From Monoplex corrugatus (lineage: Eukaryota; Mollusca; Gastropoda; Littorinimorpha; Ranellidae), in NCBI GenBank assembly GCA_030674185.1, contig JAPXFY010000030.1, positions 41,806,295 to 41,870,294 of the forward strand: a DNA stretch of 64,000 nt, in the 5' to 3' direction. The position numbers and the translations under genes are program-made. Shown here piece by piece: positions 1-13,303 of the stretch (positions are counted from its first letter, which is position 1; each line of letters opens with the position of its first letter). The notes beneath the pieces were generated by a model. It saw nothing but the letters and a program-made list of their open reading frames with translations, did no database searches and was not told the origin of the DNA.

Positions 1-94
1 TACAGAAACAACTTGACAAAATCTCGACAACAATGTTTCAGAAGTTAATAATGATTGTTGTCTCTTCGTGAGTGTCATCTCGGTAAAACCATTT

Positions 95-925
95 CATCAT
101 CATCATCATCATCATCATGTCGAGCTTGCTCAGCTATCCATGACACGTTTCTTCCACCCTTCTCTGTCAGACATTGCAGTACGTAGTTCATCATACTGAC
201 AGCCTGTATCATCCATCAGTTGGTCGATGAAGGTCTTCTTTGGACGTCCTGGTTTTTGTTTGCCGTGGCTGGGTCTCCATGGTAGAACGCTCAGAAGAAG
301 TTCATTTTCAGGTTGTCTGGTAGATCGGATTTCCAGATTTTGTCCAGTTGATTTGGTGCGCCCCTAGCATTTCCAGGTCTGGTGTTGACATCTTGTTCTG
401 TGGAGTCAATGTAGCTGCCAAGGTATTTAAAGTCTTGAACTTGTTTGATCGTATCTCCATTGAGACTTCTCATACCTTCTGATGCGTCTTGGTTCAGACA
501 GATGAACTCTGTTTTGTTCGCATTGAGGTGGAGCCCGATCTCCATTCTGTTCTTTCGACATTGTGAAGGAGAGATGTTGCAATCTTTAGGAGGTCTGCGA
601 GAACAGCCAGGTCATCAGCATAATCAGCATCTGTTATCTTTACCGCAGGGTAGCGTCTGCTCTTCCTTTCTGTGAGGGTAAAGCCGAGTTTTTTTTGTTC
701 TTATCCACTGCTTTCCTCAGCACATAATCGAGACAGGTGATGAAAATGTAGGGGGCAAGCGTATCTCCTTGAAGGACTGCAGCAGTGATGTCGAAGAAGT
801 CTGTGTCTCCGTCGGGGGAGCGGGTATTCTGATACAGCAGCATGATGGCGTCTACTGTTTCCTTGGGTAGTCCATATGCAGTTAGAATCTCCTTCATCTT
901 TCCTCGATGGATCGAATCACAAGCT
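95..925 (-). mobile_element. RTE-like non-LTR retrotransposon fragment (reverse transcriptase to 3' end)
   Basis: The minus strand encodes reverse-transcriptase pieces in more than one frame. These are a degenerate motif A region (KACDSIHRGKM near 900), LQGDTLAPYIFITCLDYVL (motif B, about 720-780), the catalytic ADYADDLAVL (about 602-632), then LHLNANKTEFICLN and DFKYLGSYIDSTE. A C-terminal tail follows (GRPKKTFIDQLMDDTG, about 190-250). The fragment ends at a (CAT)n tract at 97-118, which is the element's own trinucleotide 3' tail read on the other strand. It is 5' truncated and frameshifted, so inactive. Assignment to RTE is from motif style only. Confidence 0.75.
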
Positions 926-1389
926 TTTGATTCGATCGAAAACCATCTCAGGAAACATTTATCATTGCTTGCTATCTGTGTATCTTATTTATATTAATTA
1001 TTTTATAACACGCTTCAATATCTCACATGGCACGTTCCATTTCATCTTACTCAAAACTGAAAATATAACAAGACGTAAAGAAACAGACTTTGGTTGTTAC
1101 AATGTATAATACGGTGTTTCAGGGTGCCATGCCTGGTTTTTGAACATTTTGTTTCGTAAAAACAGTGTACACTTGACTATCTATCTAAGTATCTGTTTAT
1201 CTATCCACTATATATGTACACACACATATATACTCCTAATCATAATTTAAGGGCCACTTCTTCCTTCCTCTCTAATTTTAAGTTGAAATAATTGACAATG
1301 TTTAGAATTGATTCTATGTTTTATTTCATCATTTCCACACCTGTTTTGGAAAAAGAAATTAGCACAATGACCCATTAGTGAACAGCACA
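926..1389. other. No gene seen; AT-rich spacer
   Basis: This interval contains short ATCT and CACATATA microsatellite-like runs (about 1175-1230) and no supportable coding sequence or element boundary. Confidence 0.5.
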
Positions 1390-1454
1390 TGCATTTAAAG
1401 GAACATCCCCCCCTTTTCAAAAAACAGAAAGTGTCAGATTTGGCCAATCTGTTT

Positions 1455-2474
1455 TCAATATCGCGTGTGTCCGCCCCGAGCCTGGATGCATGCTTCACAG
1501 CGCCGATGCATCGACCCCACAAGGGTACGGAGTGTGTCCTGAGGGATGGCCGCCCACTCGATCTGCAGGATGTCGACCAGCCTGGCCAGGGTGCCCGGTG
1601 GGGGGTGGTTGTCCCTGATGCGCCTCCCGAGCACATCCCAGAGGTGTTCAATTGGGTTCAGGTCAGGTGAGCACGCTGGCCAGGCCATACGGACGACTTC
1701 ATGCTGCTCCAGGAAGTCGGTCACAAGGCGTGCTCGATGCGCAGGTGCATTGTCGTCCTGGAAGATGGCGCCTTGACCAAGTCCACAAGCGCAGGCAGTG
1801 CCACGGCCGCCAGAACCTCGTCCTGGTACCGGACCCCGTTCAGGATGCCGTCAATGGGGAGCAGGGGGGTCCGGGTACCACGGCTCATGCCACCCCACAC
1901 CATCACCGACCCGCCGCCGTACCGGTTATGCTCTTGGACAGTGGCGTCAGCGAACCTCTCCCCTTGACGTCGCCACACTCGAGCCCGGCCATCGTTAAAG
2001 GTCAGGGTGAACCTGGACTCATCCGAAAACAAGACCCGGGCCCACTGTTGCCTTGTCCAGGTCACGTGCTCCCTGGCCCAGGTCATGCGGCGCACTCTGT
2101 TGACCGGTGACAGCACGGGTCGGACGGCCGGTCTCCGTGACCTCAAGTTTGCCTCATGTAGCCGTCTTCTCACCATGCTGCAGCTGATGTTAGCACCTGT
2201 TGCGTCCCTCAGCTGACCCCTCAAGGTCACCGCAGTGGATGCCTTTTCCCTCAGGACGGAGAGGGCAAGGTAGCGGTCTTGCTGTTACTCTGGGTCGACC
2301 CGTGTGACGCCTTTCCTGGACTGCTCCAGTCTCATTGAAGCGCTCCAGCAGTCTCTGGATTGTGGAATGCGACACTTCAAGTCGTCTAGCAACTTCCCGC
2401 TGCGCTAGGCCTTCATCAAGCAGAGCGAGGGCTCTCCCCCGCTGCTCATCCGTCATCCGTCGTCTTGCAAGCAT
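1455..2474 (-). pseudogene. Tc1-like DD34E transposase, broken by two frameshifts
   Basis: The minus strand carries a Tc1/mariner-type transposase in three segments. The N-terminal helix-turn-helix part (2190-2474) has MTDEQRGRALALLDEGLAQR and EVSHSTIQRLLERF, ending in the GRPR box. The central part (1721-2230) has LFSDESRF with the first catalytic Asp and VMVWGGMSRG. The C-terminal part (1455 to about 1785) has QDDNAPAH with the second Asp and SPDLNPIEHLWD with the Glu. Thirty-four residues separate the second Asp from the Glu, which is the DD34E arrangement. Frame changes near 2280 and near 1785 inactivate it. The three conserved acidic residues are all still present, so decay is modest. 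Terminal inverted repeats could not be fixed by eye. Confidence 0.88.
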
Positions 2475-2830
2475 GGTTAAAACGAACCAAGAACGGGTCC
2501 TTTTTATCCTCGTCTGCGGGCAACTTTGGCTGGAGTAGTGTTCAAAAAGGGCTTGCCTTGCACGTGCAAAGCGAATTTTGTCGCTACCTTGCCTGCGTCG
2601 TCAGAGAGACCCTGCTGAAGATTCGACAATTTCGTGTGGAAATTGTCTTCCTTGGGCCGCCCATTGCAAATCGGCAAATCCCCAAACACGTGCCAAAAGG
2701 AAACTGCAATGTTGTCTGAGCTCTTATCCATTCAGTTACGGCAACGAATTGGAGAAAAGAGTAAGAGAAAATAGGTTATTTCTCCTTTCAAAAATTGACT
2801 CAAAAACGTTCCTGGCCCTTCAATAATGAC
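2475..2830. other. No gene seen; probable flank of the Tc1-like element
   Basis: This follows the transposase N-terminus in the orientation where a 5' UTR and terminal repeat would be expected. No clear inverted copy of the sequence near 1390 was recognised. Confidence 0.4.
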
Positions 2831-2836
2831 GTGTAG

Positions 2837-2965
2837 TATATATATATATATACATATATATATATTATATATATACATATATATACATACATACACACAT
2901 ACATAAATACATACATACACACATACATAGTCTACATACACATATATATATATATGTGTGTATAT

Positions 2966-3031
<66 letters not shown>
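2837..3031. repeat. (TA)n / (TACA)n microsatellite
   Basis: Compound TATA, TACATA and CACATA repeats run for about 195 bp and end just before the 3' end of the next LINE fragment. Confidence 0.95.
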
Positions 3032-3033
<2 letters not shown>

Positions 3034-3039
3034 CGCTCA

Positions 3040-3525
3040 GCAAATAAGAGCGAACCAATCAACTGTGAAAATTGGATGCTGTTCATGTTCATGACAATTG
3101 CTGGGGAAACGCCGAGGAGGTCAAGATCATTCGTAACATCAGCCTTCAGAGTCAGGATTCTGCCTTGTCCACGTCGAAGGTTGACACGTCGCTGAGGTTG
3201 GCAGACAATATGTCACCCAGGGGAGTGGGACACCTTTCCTGAATTCGAAGGCTGTGCCCGATCAGTCTCAGTCGGCGTCTTCGAAGCGTCTTGCTCAAGG
3301 GTGAGAGCTTACTTCAAGAGTAGAGCGCCTTGGTGATTTTCTCTGGCCAGTAGATGCCGAGTGCCGAGCGGATCATACGCCGATGAGAAGAGTCGATCAA
3401 CTTCGAGAGAGTTTCGGTCAGAGGTATGGACTCAAGACCGTAACATACGATGCTCTCTACTGCTGCTTTGAAAAGTCTAATCTTGATTTGGTCATCGGCC
3501 TTCGAGCTGAAAATGGCTTCAAGAA
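3040..3525 (-). mobile_element. RTE-like LINE fragment, C-terminal region
   Basis: The minus strand encodes KIRLFKAAVESIVCYGLESI, LSKLIDSSHRRMIRSALGIY and WPEKI, then an RRRRLRLIGHSLR-type segment in another frame. This is the connector region after the reverse-transcriptase palm in RTE-like LINEs. It starts abruptly inside the A-rich repeat (about 3525) and is interrupted by a stop at 3314-3316. It is a decayed 3' fragment, distinct from the copy at 95-925. Confidence 0.65.
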
Positions 3526-3527
3526 CA

Positions 3528-5245
3528 AGAAGCAGAACAACAAGAAGCAGAACACAAGAAACAACAAGAGGGAACAAAGCAGAACAACAAAAGCAGACAA
3601 CAAGAAACAGAACAACAAGAAGCAGAACAAGAGCGAAAACAGAAGCAAACAACAAGAAACGAAACAACAAAAAAACGAACACAAGAACAGAACAACAAAA
3701 GCAGAACAACAAGAAACAGAACAACAAGAAACAGAACAACAACAAGAAACAGAAACAAGAAGAACAACAAGAAACAGAACAACAAGAAACAGAACAACAA
3801 CAAGAAACAGAAAAACAAGAAAAGAACAACAAGAAAAGAACACAGAACAGAACAACACAAGAAACAGACAACAAGACAGAACAACAGAAAACACAGAACA
3901 ACAAGAACAGAACAACAAGAAACAGACAACGAAAGAACAAGAAACAGAAAACAAAAAAACAGAACAACAAGAAACAGAACAACAACAAAGAACACAACAA
4001 CAGACAACAAGAACAACAGAAACAGAACAACAACAAGAAACAGAACAACAAGAAACAGAACAAAAACAAGAAACAGAACAACAAGAAAAGACAAGAAACA
4101 GAAAACAACAAGAACAAAACAAGAAACAACAAGAAAAAACAAAACAGAACAGACGAAGCAAGAACAACAACAAGAAACAGAACAACAAGAAACAGAACAA
4201 CAAAAACAGAACAACAAAAGAACAACAACAACAAGAAACAGAAAAAACAAAGAAGAAAAAGAAAGTACACAAAAGAACAAACAACAAAAGACAACAACGC
4301 CAGAACACAACAAGAAAACAAAAAACAACAAAAACAGAACAACACAGAAACAAACAACAACACAGAACAGAACAACAAAAACAAACAACAAACAACAGAA
4401 AACAAGAAACAGAACAACAAGAAACAGAAACAACAACAGAACACGAAACAGAACAAAACTAAACACAAGAAGACAGAACAACAAGAAACAGAACAAACAG
4501 AAGAGAAAGCAGGAACAAACAAGAAGCAGAACAACAAGAAGCGGAACAACAAGAAAGAACAGAACAACAAAGCAGAACAGAACAACAGAAACAGAAACAA
4601 ACAACAAGAAGCAGAACACAGAAGCGGAACAACAAGAAGGAACAACAAGAAGCAGAACAACAAGAAGCAGAACAAGAAGCAAACAAGAAGAAACAGAACA
4701 ACAAGAAGCAGAACAAGAAAGCAGAACAACAAGAAGCAGAACAAGAAAGCAGAACAACAAGAAGCAGAACAAGAAGCGAAAAAACAAACACAGAAGCAGA
4801 AGAACAAGAACGAACAGACAGACAACAAGAAGCAGAACAAGAAGCAGAACAACAAGAAGCAGAACAAGAAACAGAAACAACAAGAAGCAGAACAAGAAGG
4901 GACAGACACAACAAGAAGCAGAAAACAAAAAAAGAAGCAGAACACAACAAGAAGCAGAACAAGAAACAGAACAACAAGAAGCAGAACAACAAGAAGCAGA
5001 ACAACAAGAAGCAGAAGAAGAAACAGAACAACAAGAAGCAGAACAACAAGAAGCAGAACAACAAGAAGCAGAACAAGAAACAGAACAACAAGAAGCAGAA
5101 CAACAAGAAGCAGAACAACAAGAAGCAGAACAACAAGAAGCAGAACAACAAGAAGCAGAACAACAAGAAGCAGAAGAAGAAACAGAACAACAAGAAGCAG
5201 AAGAAGAAACAGAACAACAAGAAGCAGAACAACAAGAAGCAGAAT
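3528..5245. repeat. 12/15-bp AAC-AAG-rich tandem array
   Basis: On the + strand the units are aacaagaagcag (12 bp) and aacaacaagaagcag (15 bp). They are degenerate up to about 4500 and very regular from about 4950 to 5245. The + strand is almost free of T. Because the units are multiples of three and lack stops, all three + frames and the minus frames give long spurious ORFs (NNKKQ, TTRSR and QQEAE repeats). This is not a protein gene. Confidence 0.93.
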
Positions 5246-8200
5246 AAGAACATCTATGATAACAGTAACGGCAAAGATATCAACAAGTCCTCACTAAAAT
5301 CACCAAGAAGAGTGGCAGGGGAAAAAACCAAGAACAAAAAATAAATCAGAAACAAAGTAGTATCAAGAACAGGAATATGAAAACTAAACTAGTGGACGAA
5401 ATCAAATACAACAACAAAGAAGAATCTGAAACGAAATGAAAACGAACAAGATAAAACAGAAGAAAACAAAACAAAACAACAATAACAACAACAAACCAAA
5501 AATAAAGGTAAAACAAAAGGGAAACGGAAGAAAGAAACAAAAAGGTAGAGCATTCATGACAAGAACAACAGAAACAAGAGAAGAAAAAAACACGAACATA
5601 AACAAATTCCGCAAGAAGTCAAAGAAACAAAAGAACAACAAAGTCAACAGGAACAAGAGGAGGAACAAGTACAGGAAGAATAAGTGTCGAGGAGCAAAAC
5701 ACATCAGCAAGAATACGATCACAGTATCAACACATGACAGAACCAGAACACCAAAGGCACCAAGGAACAGGAAGAAGCAAAAAAGTCTTCAGAGAGAATA
5801 AACACAAAACAGAAAAACACGAGAAAAAAGAACAAAAGCAATAAGAACTACAAGAGCGGCAAGAACATGAAAAACAAAACCAAAAACAAAAACTTTTTCG
5901 GAAGAGAAAATACAGAAAAAAGGCGACAATAGCACGAACATAAAAATAACATCAACAAACAGCCGAGCCACAACACCAAGGTCACTAACAATCACACGAG
6001 TTACAACGTCAAGTAGACAGAGCAAAAACAAGAAGACAAAGAAAGAAACACGCAACGACAGAACGAAATAACTGCTACTATAACAACAAGAAAGAGAACC
6101 CATCCACCCACCCACGTTACCCCCCCCCCCCCTCAAAGAAAATAAAACATGAATAAAAAATCAGAAACAATGAAAAAACAAACAACAGAAAACAAGAACA
6201 GTACACGGTAAATGGCAAATCTATAATCATTATTGCACTGTCGATAACAACAATATCAACATGGATAAACAGATATGAAAAGAAATCAACAACAGCAAGA
6301 AAACCAGGATAAACGGAAGAGGAAAATGGACAAGAGGCAAAACAACAAGAAGAAATATCTATGATAACAATAAGGTCGAAAACAACAAATCGTCAAGAAA
6401 AGCACGACGAAGAAGACGAACAGAATAAAAAATTCAACAAAAAGGAAACAAAAAGACGAATAGCAACAGGACAAAGAATAAGAATGAAAACTAAGACTAG
6501 GGGACAAAATCAAAAGCGGAGACAACAGAAAAAAGAAAAACAGCCGGAACAATATGAAGAAAGCCAGCAACAACACAAAGCAGAACAAGAAAAACAAACA
6601 AAAATCTCCCCAGAAAAACAAAAGGGAACGATAGCAGGAAAAGAAGTTAAAGCATAAATGACAAGAACAATGAAAACAAATGGAAAATAATACGAACATA
6701 ACCAAAGATATCAAGAAGTTAAAGAAACAAACAAAAAAAAGAAAAAGAAAAAACACCAACAACAAGAGCAGTAAGAATGAAAAAAAGGAAACACAAAAAG
6801 AGATGTTAAACCAAAATATGCAAGTCAAAGAAACAAAACGAACAACAACAACAACAGAAGATGACAAAAACCAAAGAAACGAGAGCAGGAAAAAGATTAC
6901 CCACAACAAAGAGTATAAGAACAATAACAACAAATGGCAGAACCAAAACATCAGGAGCACAAGTAATATCAGGAATAAGAAAAATGACAACGCAATACAA
7001 AACAAACAAAACACAAAAAACAAACAAAAACCCTAGGGAAAAACAATAAAAACAAATCGGCAAGACCAATAGGACTAAAAAAGAAAAAAGAAAAAAAAAT
7101 CAAGGACAGAAAAAACAACCACAACAAAAACCTAAACCTAAGTACAGCTATGTCAACAACAACAACAACAACACAAAAACTACGACAAATCAACAAAAAT
7201 GAAAATAAAGAAACCACGAACGGAAACTAAAGTCAATTAGAAGTCGAACATACAACCAAACAATAACAAAAACGAACGAGAACCAGAAGAGAAACAAAGA
7301 CTGAAAGAACGAAATAAAGAGGAAAATCAACAACATAAGAATATCAACAGATATACCACAACCCCGAAGAGCATCAACAAGAACAAGAATAAGAAAATAC
7401 TGAGCAGAACAGAAACAACACGGCAAAAACAAAAACAAAGCGCAAAACAGGAGATTAAAATAACAAAAACAATTACAACTGCAACACGAATCACAAACCC
7501 AAAATAGAGCAAACAAAACCATACAGTAGCAAAAAAGAAAACTCAAAAACAAATGAAAATTACAGAATGCAAACAGAAAGAAAAACAATAAGCAATGGCA
7601 AATCCATAACTATTATTACTGCACAATCAATAACGACAGCGTCAGCACGGATGAACGATGTGGAAACAAGAACAAATAACAGCATGAGAAGTAGGAGAAA
7701 AGAAAGAACAAAAGAGACAAGAAGCAGAACGACAAGAAGCGGAAAAAGAACATCTGTGATAATATAAACAACAAAAACACCACAAACAAATCACCAAGAA
7801 AAGCACAAAGAAGAAGAGTGAAAGAAGAAAAATAAAAAGTACCTCAAAAGGAAGACAAATATCACAAAGAATAAGATCAAGAATGAAAAATATTAACGAA
7901 ACGAACATAACTAGGGGCAAAGTCAAAAGTAACAGAAAAAAAACAGAATGGAAAACAAAACGAAAAAATGCACACAAATGTACAATAATATCAAAGCCCC
8001 GCGAAACAAAAACAATTGAAGGGAAACGAAGAAAAAAGAAGACTGATGACAACAATAACAAAAGCAATGCGAAGAAAAGAAAATCATCAGCAAATACAGC
8101 AATATCTCAAACTAACAAAAGAACAACAAAAGGGTCAAGAAAAAAAAAAACGAGCAACAAGCACATGACAGAACTTGAACACCAGAGACACCAAGGAACA

Positions 8201-8520
8201 GCAACAAACCAAAACATTCAGAGCAGAACTAATAACACAAAAAATAAGACAAAAGAGAACAATAAGAGCAACAAGACCAACAAAACCAGCAAACAACAAG
8301 AACAACAAAAATGAAAACAAATAACAAAATTAAGAGCAGCACCAAAATCAGCAAAATGAAGAAAGTGAACAACTACCAAAGAAAAAGGGGAACAACTACA
8401 AAAGTAAGAAGACTATAAAAACACAGAAAGAAATGAACAAAAATAAAAACCCACAGCAAATGCATAAGAACAATATCAGCACATGCTAGAACTACAAAAC
8501 AAGAAAACAATAATAACAGC
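5246..8520. repeat. T-poor, A-rich degenerate higher-order repeat
   Basis: The + strand stays strongly A-rich with little T. Recognisable blocks recur. A 'gaacatctatgataac' plus 'caccaagaa' type block appears near 5246, 6352 and 7747. An 'aatggcaaatc' block appears near 6210 and 7597, about 1390 bp apart. A 'cagaaccagaacacc' block recurs near 5740, 6935 and 8170. This indicates a diverged higher-order unit of roughly 1.1-1.4 kb. A poly-C run lies at 6121-6132. Long ORFs on both strands are low complexity and unsupported. Confidence 0.7.
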
Positions 8521-8526
8521 TTAGCC

Positions 8527-10770
8527 AGTGAAAGAAAGTTATAAACGCAATCTCAAATCTATCGACCTCTCCACAGTTTCATCTGATGCCTCCAGCATCC
8601 TTTCTGAAAAGTCACATAACCTTGCCGATGAATTCTATTCTACTCTCCACCATCTTCTGGACACTCATGCTCCAGCCACAACCGTCTTTTACCTGACCGC
8701 CCCCCTACCCCCTGGCTCACTCATGAGATTGCCTGTGCAAAACGTGCCCGCCGCAGACCAGAGCGCCGTTGGCGCAAATCCAAACTCAATGTACATAGAC
8801 AACTTTTCCAAGCCTCTAAAACAAAAGTATCCACCCTCATTGCATATGCAAAACAAGCTATTTCCAAACCAAAATCCTGAATGCCTCTTCTTCAAAAGAA
8901 CTCTTTACAACCATGAATCATCTCCTTGGCACACGAAAAGATTTACCTCTCCCAACAAAACACACAAATGAAGAACTCCCATCTGTATTCTCCAAGTATT
9001 TCACCACCAAAATACAAACTCTTCGTGACAGGCTTGACAGGACACCCTGTCAACCATGCCCACCTGACCCTTCCTTCTCTGGCACACCTCTTACTACTTT
9101 TACCCCAGTCTCACAAGAAGAAATTCTCAACACAATCAGATCCATGTCGTTCAAAACCTGCGAACTGGATCCTCTTCCAGGTTCTCTCTACTCCAACTGT
9201 CTCCCTACTCTCCTCCCATTCATCACTGACATCATCAACACTTCTCTTCAAACCGGATTCTTTCAAGTCTGCTATGTTCACCCTCTCCTCAAGAAAACAA
9301 TTTAGACCCAAATGAACTGAAAAACTACCGGCCTATCTCTAATCTCTCTTTCTTGCCAAAACTCCTTGAAAAAGTTGTCCTCAACCAGCTGAACTCTCAC
9401 CTGTCTGCCAACAATCTCCTCAATCCTTTCCTATCAGCCTACCGCCAGTGCTATAGCACTGAAACTGCCCTACGACACATTCTCAACAATCTCCTCCTTG
9501 CAACTGATAGTGGCAAAGTCTCTCTCCTCACTCTCCTCGATCTGTCTGCAGCCTTTGATACCATTGATCATAGTATTCTCCTTTCTAGACTTCATCATAC
9601 TTTTGGCATCTCTGACTCTGCTCTCTCCTGGTTCACTTCATATCTATCAAACAGAAAACAAACTGTTCTCATCAATGGCACTTACTCTCAACCTGCATAC
9701 CTGATCTGTGGTGTTCCACAAGGATCTGTCCTTGGCCCTGTTCTTTTTACTCTTTACGCCTTCCCCCTGTCCACCATCATCAACTTCCACTCTATAAACC
9801 ACCACTTCTATGCTGATGACACCCAACTTCTAGACAGTGACTCATCTGATAATATACAGCGCCTTTGACTCGCACCACTGAGTGTTACTCGGACATTAAG
9901 AACTGGATGACATATAATAAACTTCAGCTTAATGACGACAAGACAGAAACTATCCTCATTGGCACCCGTCAGAAACTTTCTCAGCTGCCTCCTCTTTCTC
10001 TCCCATTATGTAACACATCAGTCCCAATTTCTGATTCAGCTGAAAACCTTGGTGTCTGCATTGATTCTACCCTCTCCATGAACAACTTTGTTTCTCAAAC
10101 TGCGAGATCTTGCTACTATCACCTCCATCGTATAAGCCTGATCAGGAAGTATCTCTCTGTCGAAACAACTGCAAAACTCGTTCTCTCCTTCATAATGTCT
10201 CGCATTGACTATTGCAATTCACTCCTGTCTGGTCTTCCTACCTCCACCATTCACATCCTACAGCGCATTCAAAACAATGCTGCACGCCTTGTACTCAAAA
10301 AGAAAAAAGCTGACCACATATCTCCTCTCCTGGCACAACTTCACTGGCTCCATGTATCAAAGCGCATACAGTACAAACTAGACACCATGTGCTCAATAAC
10401 GCAGCCCCCGATTACCTGTCAAGCCTACTTGAGATCTATGTTCCCTCATGTACCCTCCGCTCTGCCTCCGATCCTCTGACTTTTCGCTTTCCACGCACTA
10501 AGCTCAATACCTATGGTCCACGAGCCTTCTCTGTTTCTGGTCCACTTTCCTGGAACAAACTTCCTCTCTCAGTCCGTCAGCAACCTACTTTTGTCTCCTT
10601 CAATCCGCTCACAAAACTCACCTTTTCTCCTCTGCATAAAATCCTGACCTCACTCAACCCCCTCTGCAGCCTGTCTCCACTCGGAGGGGAATCACATTGC
10701 ATATATATAATTGTATATAATATGCTCTCTATAATTTTCCATTGCTTTTATTCTTTCTCCCCATTTATAG

Positions 10771-10810
<40 letters not shown>

Positions 10811-10935
10811 TGTGGGGGCGTCGTGCGTGCGTGCGTGCGTGTGTGTGCGTGCGTGCGTGTGTGTCTGTTTTAGCGCTTAGATTTGATTTTATCAAGATTT
10901 TGCGCTATATAAATAAAATATTGTTGTTGTTGTTG
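8527..10935 (+). mobile_element. CR1/L2-like LINE, decayed, reverse transcriptase plus 3' end
   Basis: The + strand encodes, in several frames, the upstream linker (MNHLLGTRKDLPLP), LKNYRPISNLSFLPKLLEK, LLDLSAAFDTIDHSIL (motif A), CGVPQGSVLGPVLF (motif B) and FYADDTQL (catalytic, about 9806-9829). NKLQLNDDKTETILIG, MSRIDYCNSLLSGLP and SWNKLPLSVRQQPTF follow. At least four frame changes separate these blocks. The 3' end has a GT/GCGT run (10772-10862), the stretch tagcgcttagatttgat, and a (TTG)n tail at 10921-10940. The endonuclease domain is missing (5' truncation). It is inserted in the A-rich repeat. Confidence 0.85.
9353..9868 (+). pseudogene. Reverse transcriptase palm segment of the CR1/L2-like LINE
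   Basis: This is the longest open block of the element and contains motifs A (DLSAAFDTIDH), B (GVPQGSVLGPV) and C (FYADD). It is a fragment of the element's second ORF and is not independently functional, because its neighbouring blocks lie in other frames. Confidence 0.8.
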
Positions 10936-11250
10936 TTGTTGAAAAAAAAAGAAAAAGAAACACAAAAAAGTACCAAAAACAAGAGGAACAAGATTACGAA
11001 CAGCAAAATCAAAAACGGAGAAAAATCAGAATGTAAATATACAACAAGTGAAACACAAAACAAACGAACAAAAAGAACAACAAAATCAACAACATACACA
11101 GAAAGAAAAACAAGATGAACGATGTACACAAAAAATCCAGACTAGAAGATGAAAACTCACAACAGCAAGAGTATAACAACAATATCAACCAAATAGCTGA
11201 ACTACTTATCAGGATCACCATAATATCGAGAATAAAGAAAATTTAACAAT
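10936..11250. repeat. A-rich T-poor repeat, continued
   Basis: The composition matches 5246-8520 and resumes directly after the LINE tail. This shows that the LINE at 8527 and the LINE end at 11253 are insertions in one original repeat field. Confidence 0.7.
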
Positions 11251-11252
11251 CA

Positions 11253-11870
11253 TCATCATCATCATCATCAGGTGCCCTGCCGCATGGTGTTGGCGACCAT
11301 GGACTTCCAACCATCTCTATCTCTCGTTGCCCCCAGCATCTCCCCCACCCTCCTCATTCCCAGCCACGCTGCAAGTCCGTCCAGCATTCTCTCCCTGGGT
11401 CTACCCGGTACTCTCTTTCCCTCCAGCTTCCTCATTGTGACCAGGTGCTCCAAATCCCCTTTCCTCATAAAATGGCCTATAAATGTTGCTTGTCTTTTCC
11501 TAATCTTCCTTATGAGTGATCTACTTGTGTCTGCCTCCATCAAGATTGTCTCGTTTGTTTTCTTTGCTGTCCATGGAACTCTCAACATTCTTCTGAGAAA
11601 CCACATCTCGGTTGCCTCGATCCTGCTCTGACTTTGCTTGCTGACTGTCCACGCCTTGCATCCGTACAACAGTATTGGTTCTATATAACATTCAAGGACT
11701 CTCTTTCTGATGTTAATTGATAGGCATTTGTTGGTAAGAATGCTTGTCATCTTCTTGAATGCTGTTTTGGTTTGGCCGATTCTGCCAGTATTTTCGATGT
11801 GCATCTGCCGTCTGATGAAATGACCGTTCCCAGGTATTTGAACTTATTAACCTGTGTCAAGGCTGTGATT
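11253..11870 (-). mobile_element. LINE 3' fragment (endonuclease-reverse transcriptase family, called LINE C here)
   Basis: On the minus strand an ITALTQVNKFKYLGT segment near 11835 is followed, after a frame change, by a 178-residue open frame (11268-11804). That frame contains LTNKCLSINIRKRVLECYIE, PILLYGCKAWTVSK, MWFLRRMLRVPW and GRPRERMLDGLAAWL. It ends in NTMRQGT and a stop, then a (CAT)n tract at 11251-11271, which is the element's tail. Other copies of this 3' end occur at 28792-29275, 36125-36320 and 36372-36530. Confidence 0.8.
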
Positions 11871-13145
11871 TTTTTTTAATTTAACAATGCAGAACCAAAA
11901 AAAAAAAAAAAGCAAATAAAAAGCAAAAGGGAAAATGACAACCAAAACACACGAGCAAAGGCAAAAAAGGACAGAATCAATATCCAAAGAGCAAAATCAA
12001 GAACAAAAACGAAGAAACTACAATTCAAAACACAGGAGCATCAAGAGCACCACTACAACAAATCCACAAAAATGCAAATAACAAAACGAAAAACAAAAAC
12101 CGAAGTCAAATGGAAAACTCAAAAAAGCGCACAAGAATAGCAACAGCAAAGTCAACAAGAACCCGAAGAAACAAGGACACATATAACGAGATGAAAAGAG
12201 CAAAAGCAACAACGAGAACTAAGAATGTCTACTAAGAGCATAAAAAGCGCAAATAAGAAAACGACTACTGAGCAGAACAGAAACGAGGCAAAAATAACCG
12301 CAAAACGGGAGAATAAAACAACAAAAAACTACTACAAACTGCAACTCAAAACAGAGGCCCAAAGCAAAGCAAAAAAAATAAAATAAAAAAACGTCAACTG
12401 CAAGTCACCAAGAAAAGCATGAAGAAAAGGAGTGAAAGGGAGCAATATCAAGAACAAGATTACATCAAAAAAAGAAAAGCATCAAAAACGGGATCAAGAT
12501 TAAAAAAAAAAAAAAACACGGAATGAATATCACAAGGAAACAAAATCAAAAGCAACAACAAAGTGGGGGGGGGGGGGGGGGGAACACAGCTTAAACAGTA
12601 ATTAATGGAAAGCAATCAACAAGGAAGCAATCAACAAAATAGAAAAAAATGAACAAAAAACAAAAAGCAAAAACAGAAACGGGAAAGAAATACTGATGCT
12701 GAAAGAAAGAAAATATGGCAATAGTAACAAGAACAATAGAATCCAAATACGAACAAAAAGGCAACACAATAAGTCAAAAACAAAAACAAAGGAAAGAAGG
12801 AATAACATAAGAACGAGAGAAGGAACAAGGACAGGACGAACAAGTACAAAACAGCAAACTGTACACCAGCAAGAACACATTAGCAATATCAACACAAGAC
12901 CAGAGCCAGAACACCAGCGCCACCAAGGAACAAGAAGAAAGAAACAAAACTTTAGAGGAGAACAAAAACAAGAAAAACAAGAGCAACAAGAGCAGCAAGA
13001 ACAAGCACAAATACAAAAATAAAAATACCAAAATCAAGAACACCAAGGTCAACAAGATGAAGAAATTGAACAATCACAAGAACAATAGGAGTAGAAAAGT
13101 AAACATCCCCCACCCAACCCGCCCCTCCAAACACACAGACACACA

Positions 13146-13190
<45 letters not shown>

Positions 13191-13243
13191 ACACACACAC
13201 ACACACACACAGACACACAAACACACACACACACACACACACG

Positions 13244-13303
<60 letters not shown>

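Noticed and set aside
1652..2110. + strand 152-residue frame
   Set aside because: Shadow of the Tc1-like transposase on the opposite strand.
3314..5297. Open frames of 264-615 residues on both strands
   Set aside because: They follow the 12/15-bp repeat exactly, occur in every frame, and have no domain; they are low-complexity artefacts except for a short LINE tail at about 3314-3525 (-).
5346..8320. Several hydrophobic or lysine-rich frames of 60-245 residues
   Set aside because: The T-poor strand makes Lys/Asn/Gln on + and Phe/Leu/Val on -; these are composition effects, not membrane proteins.
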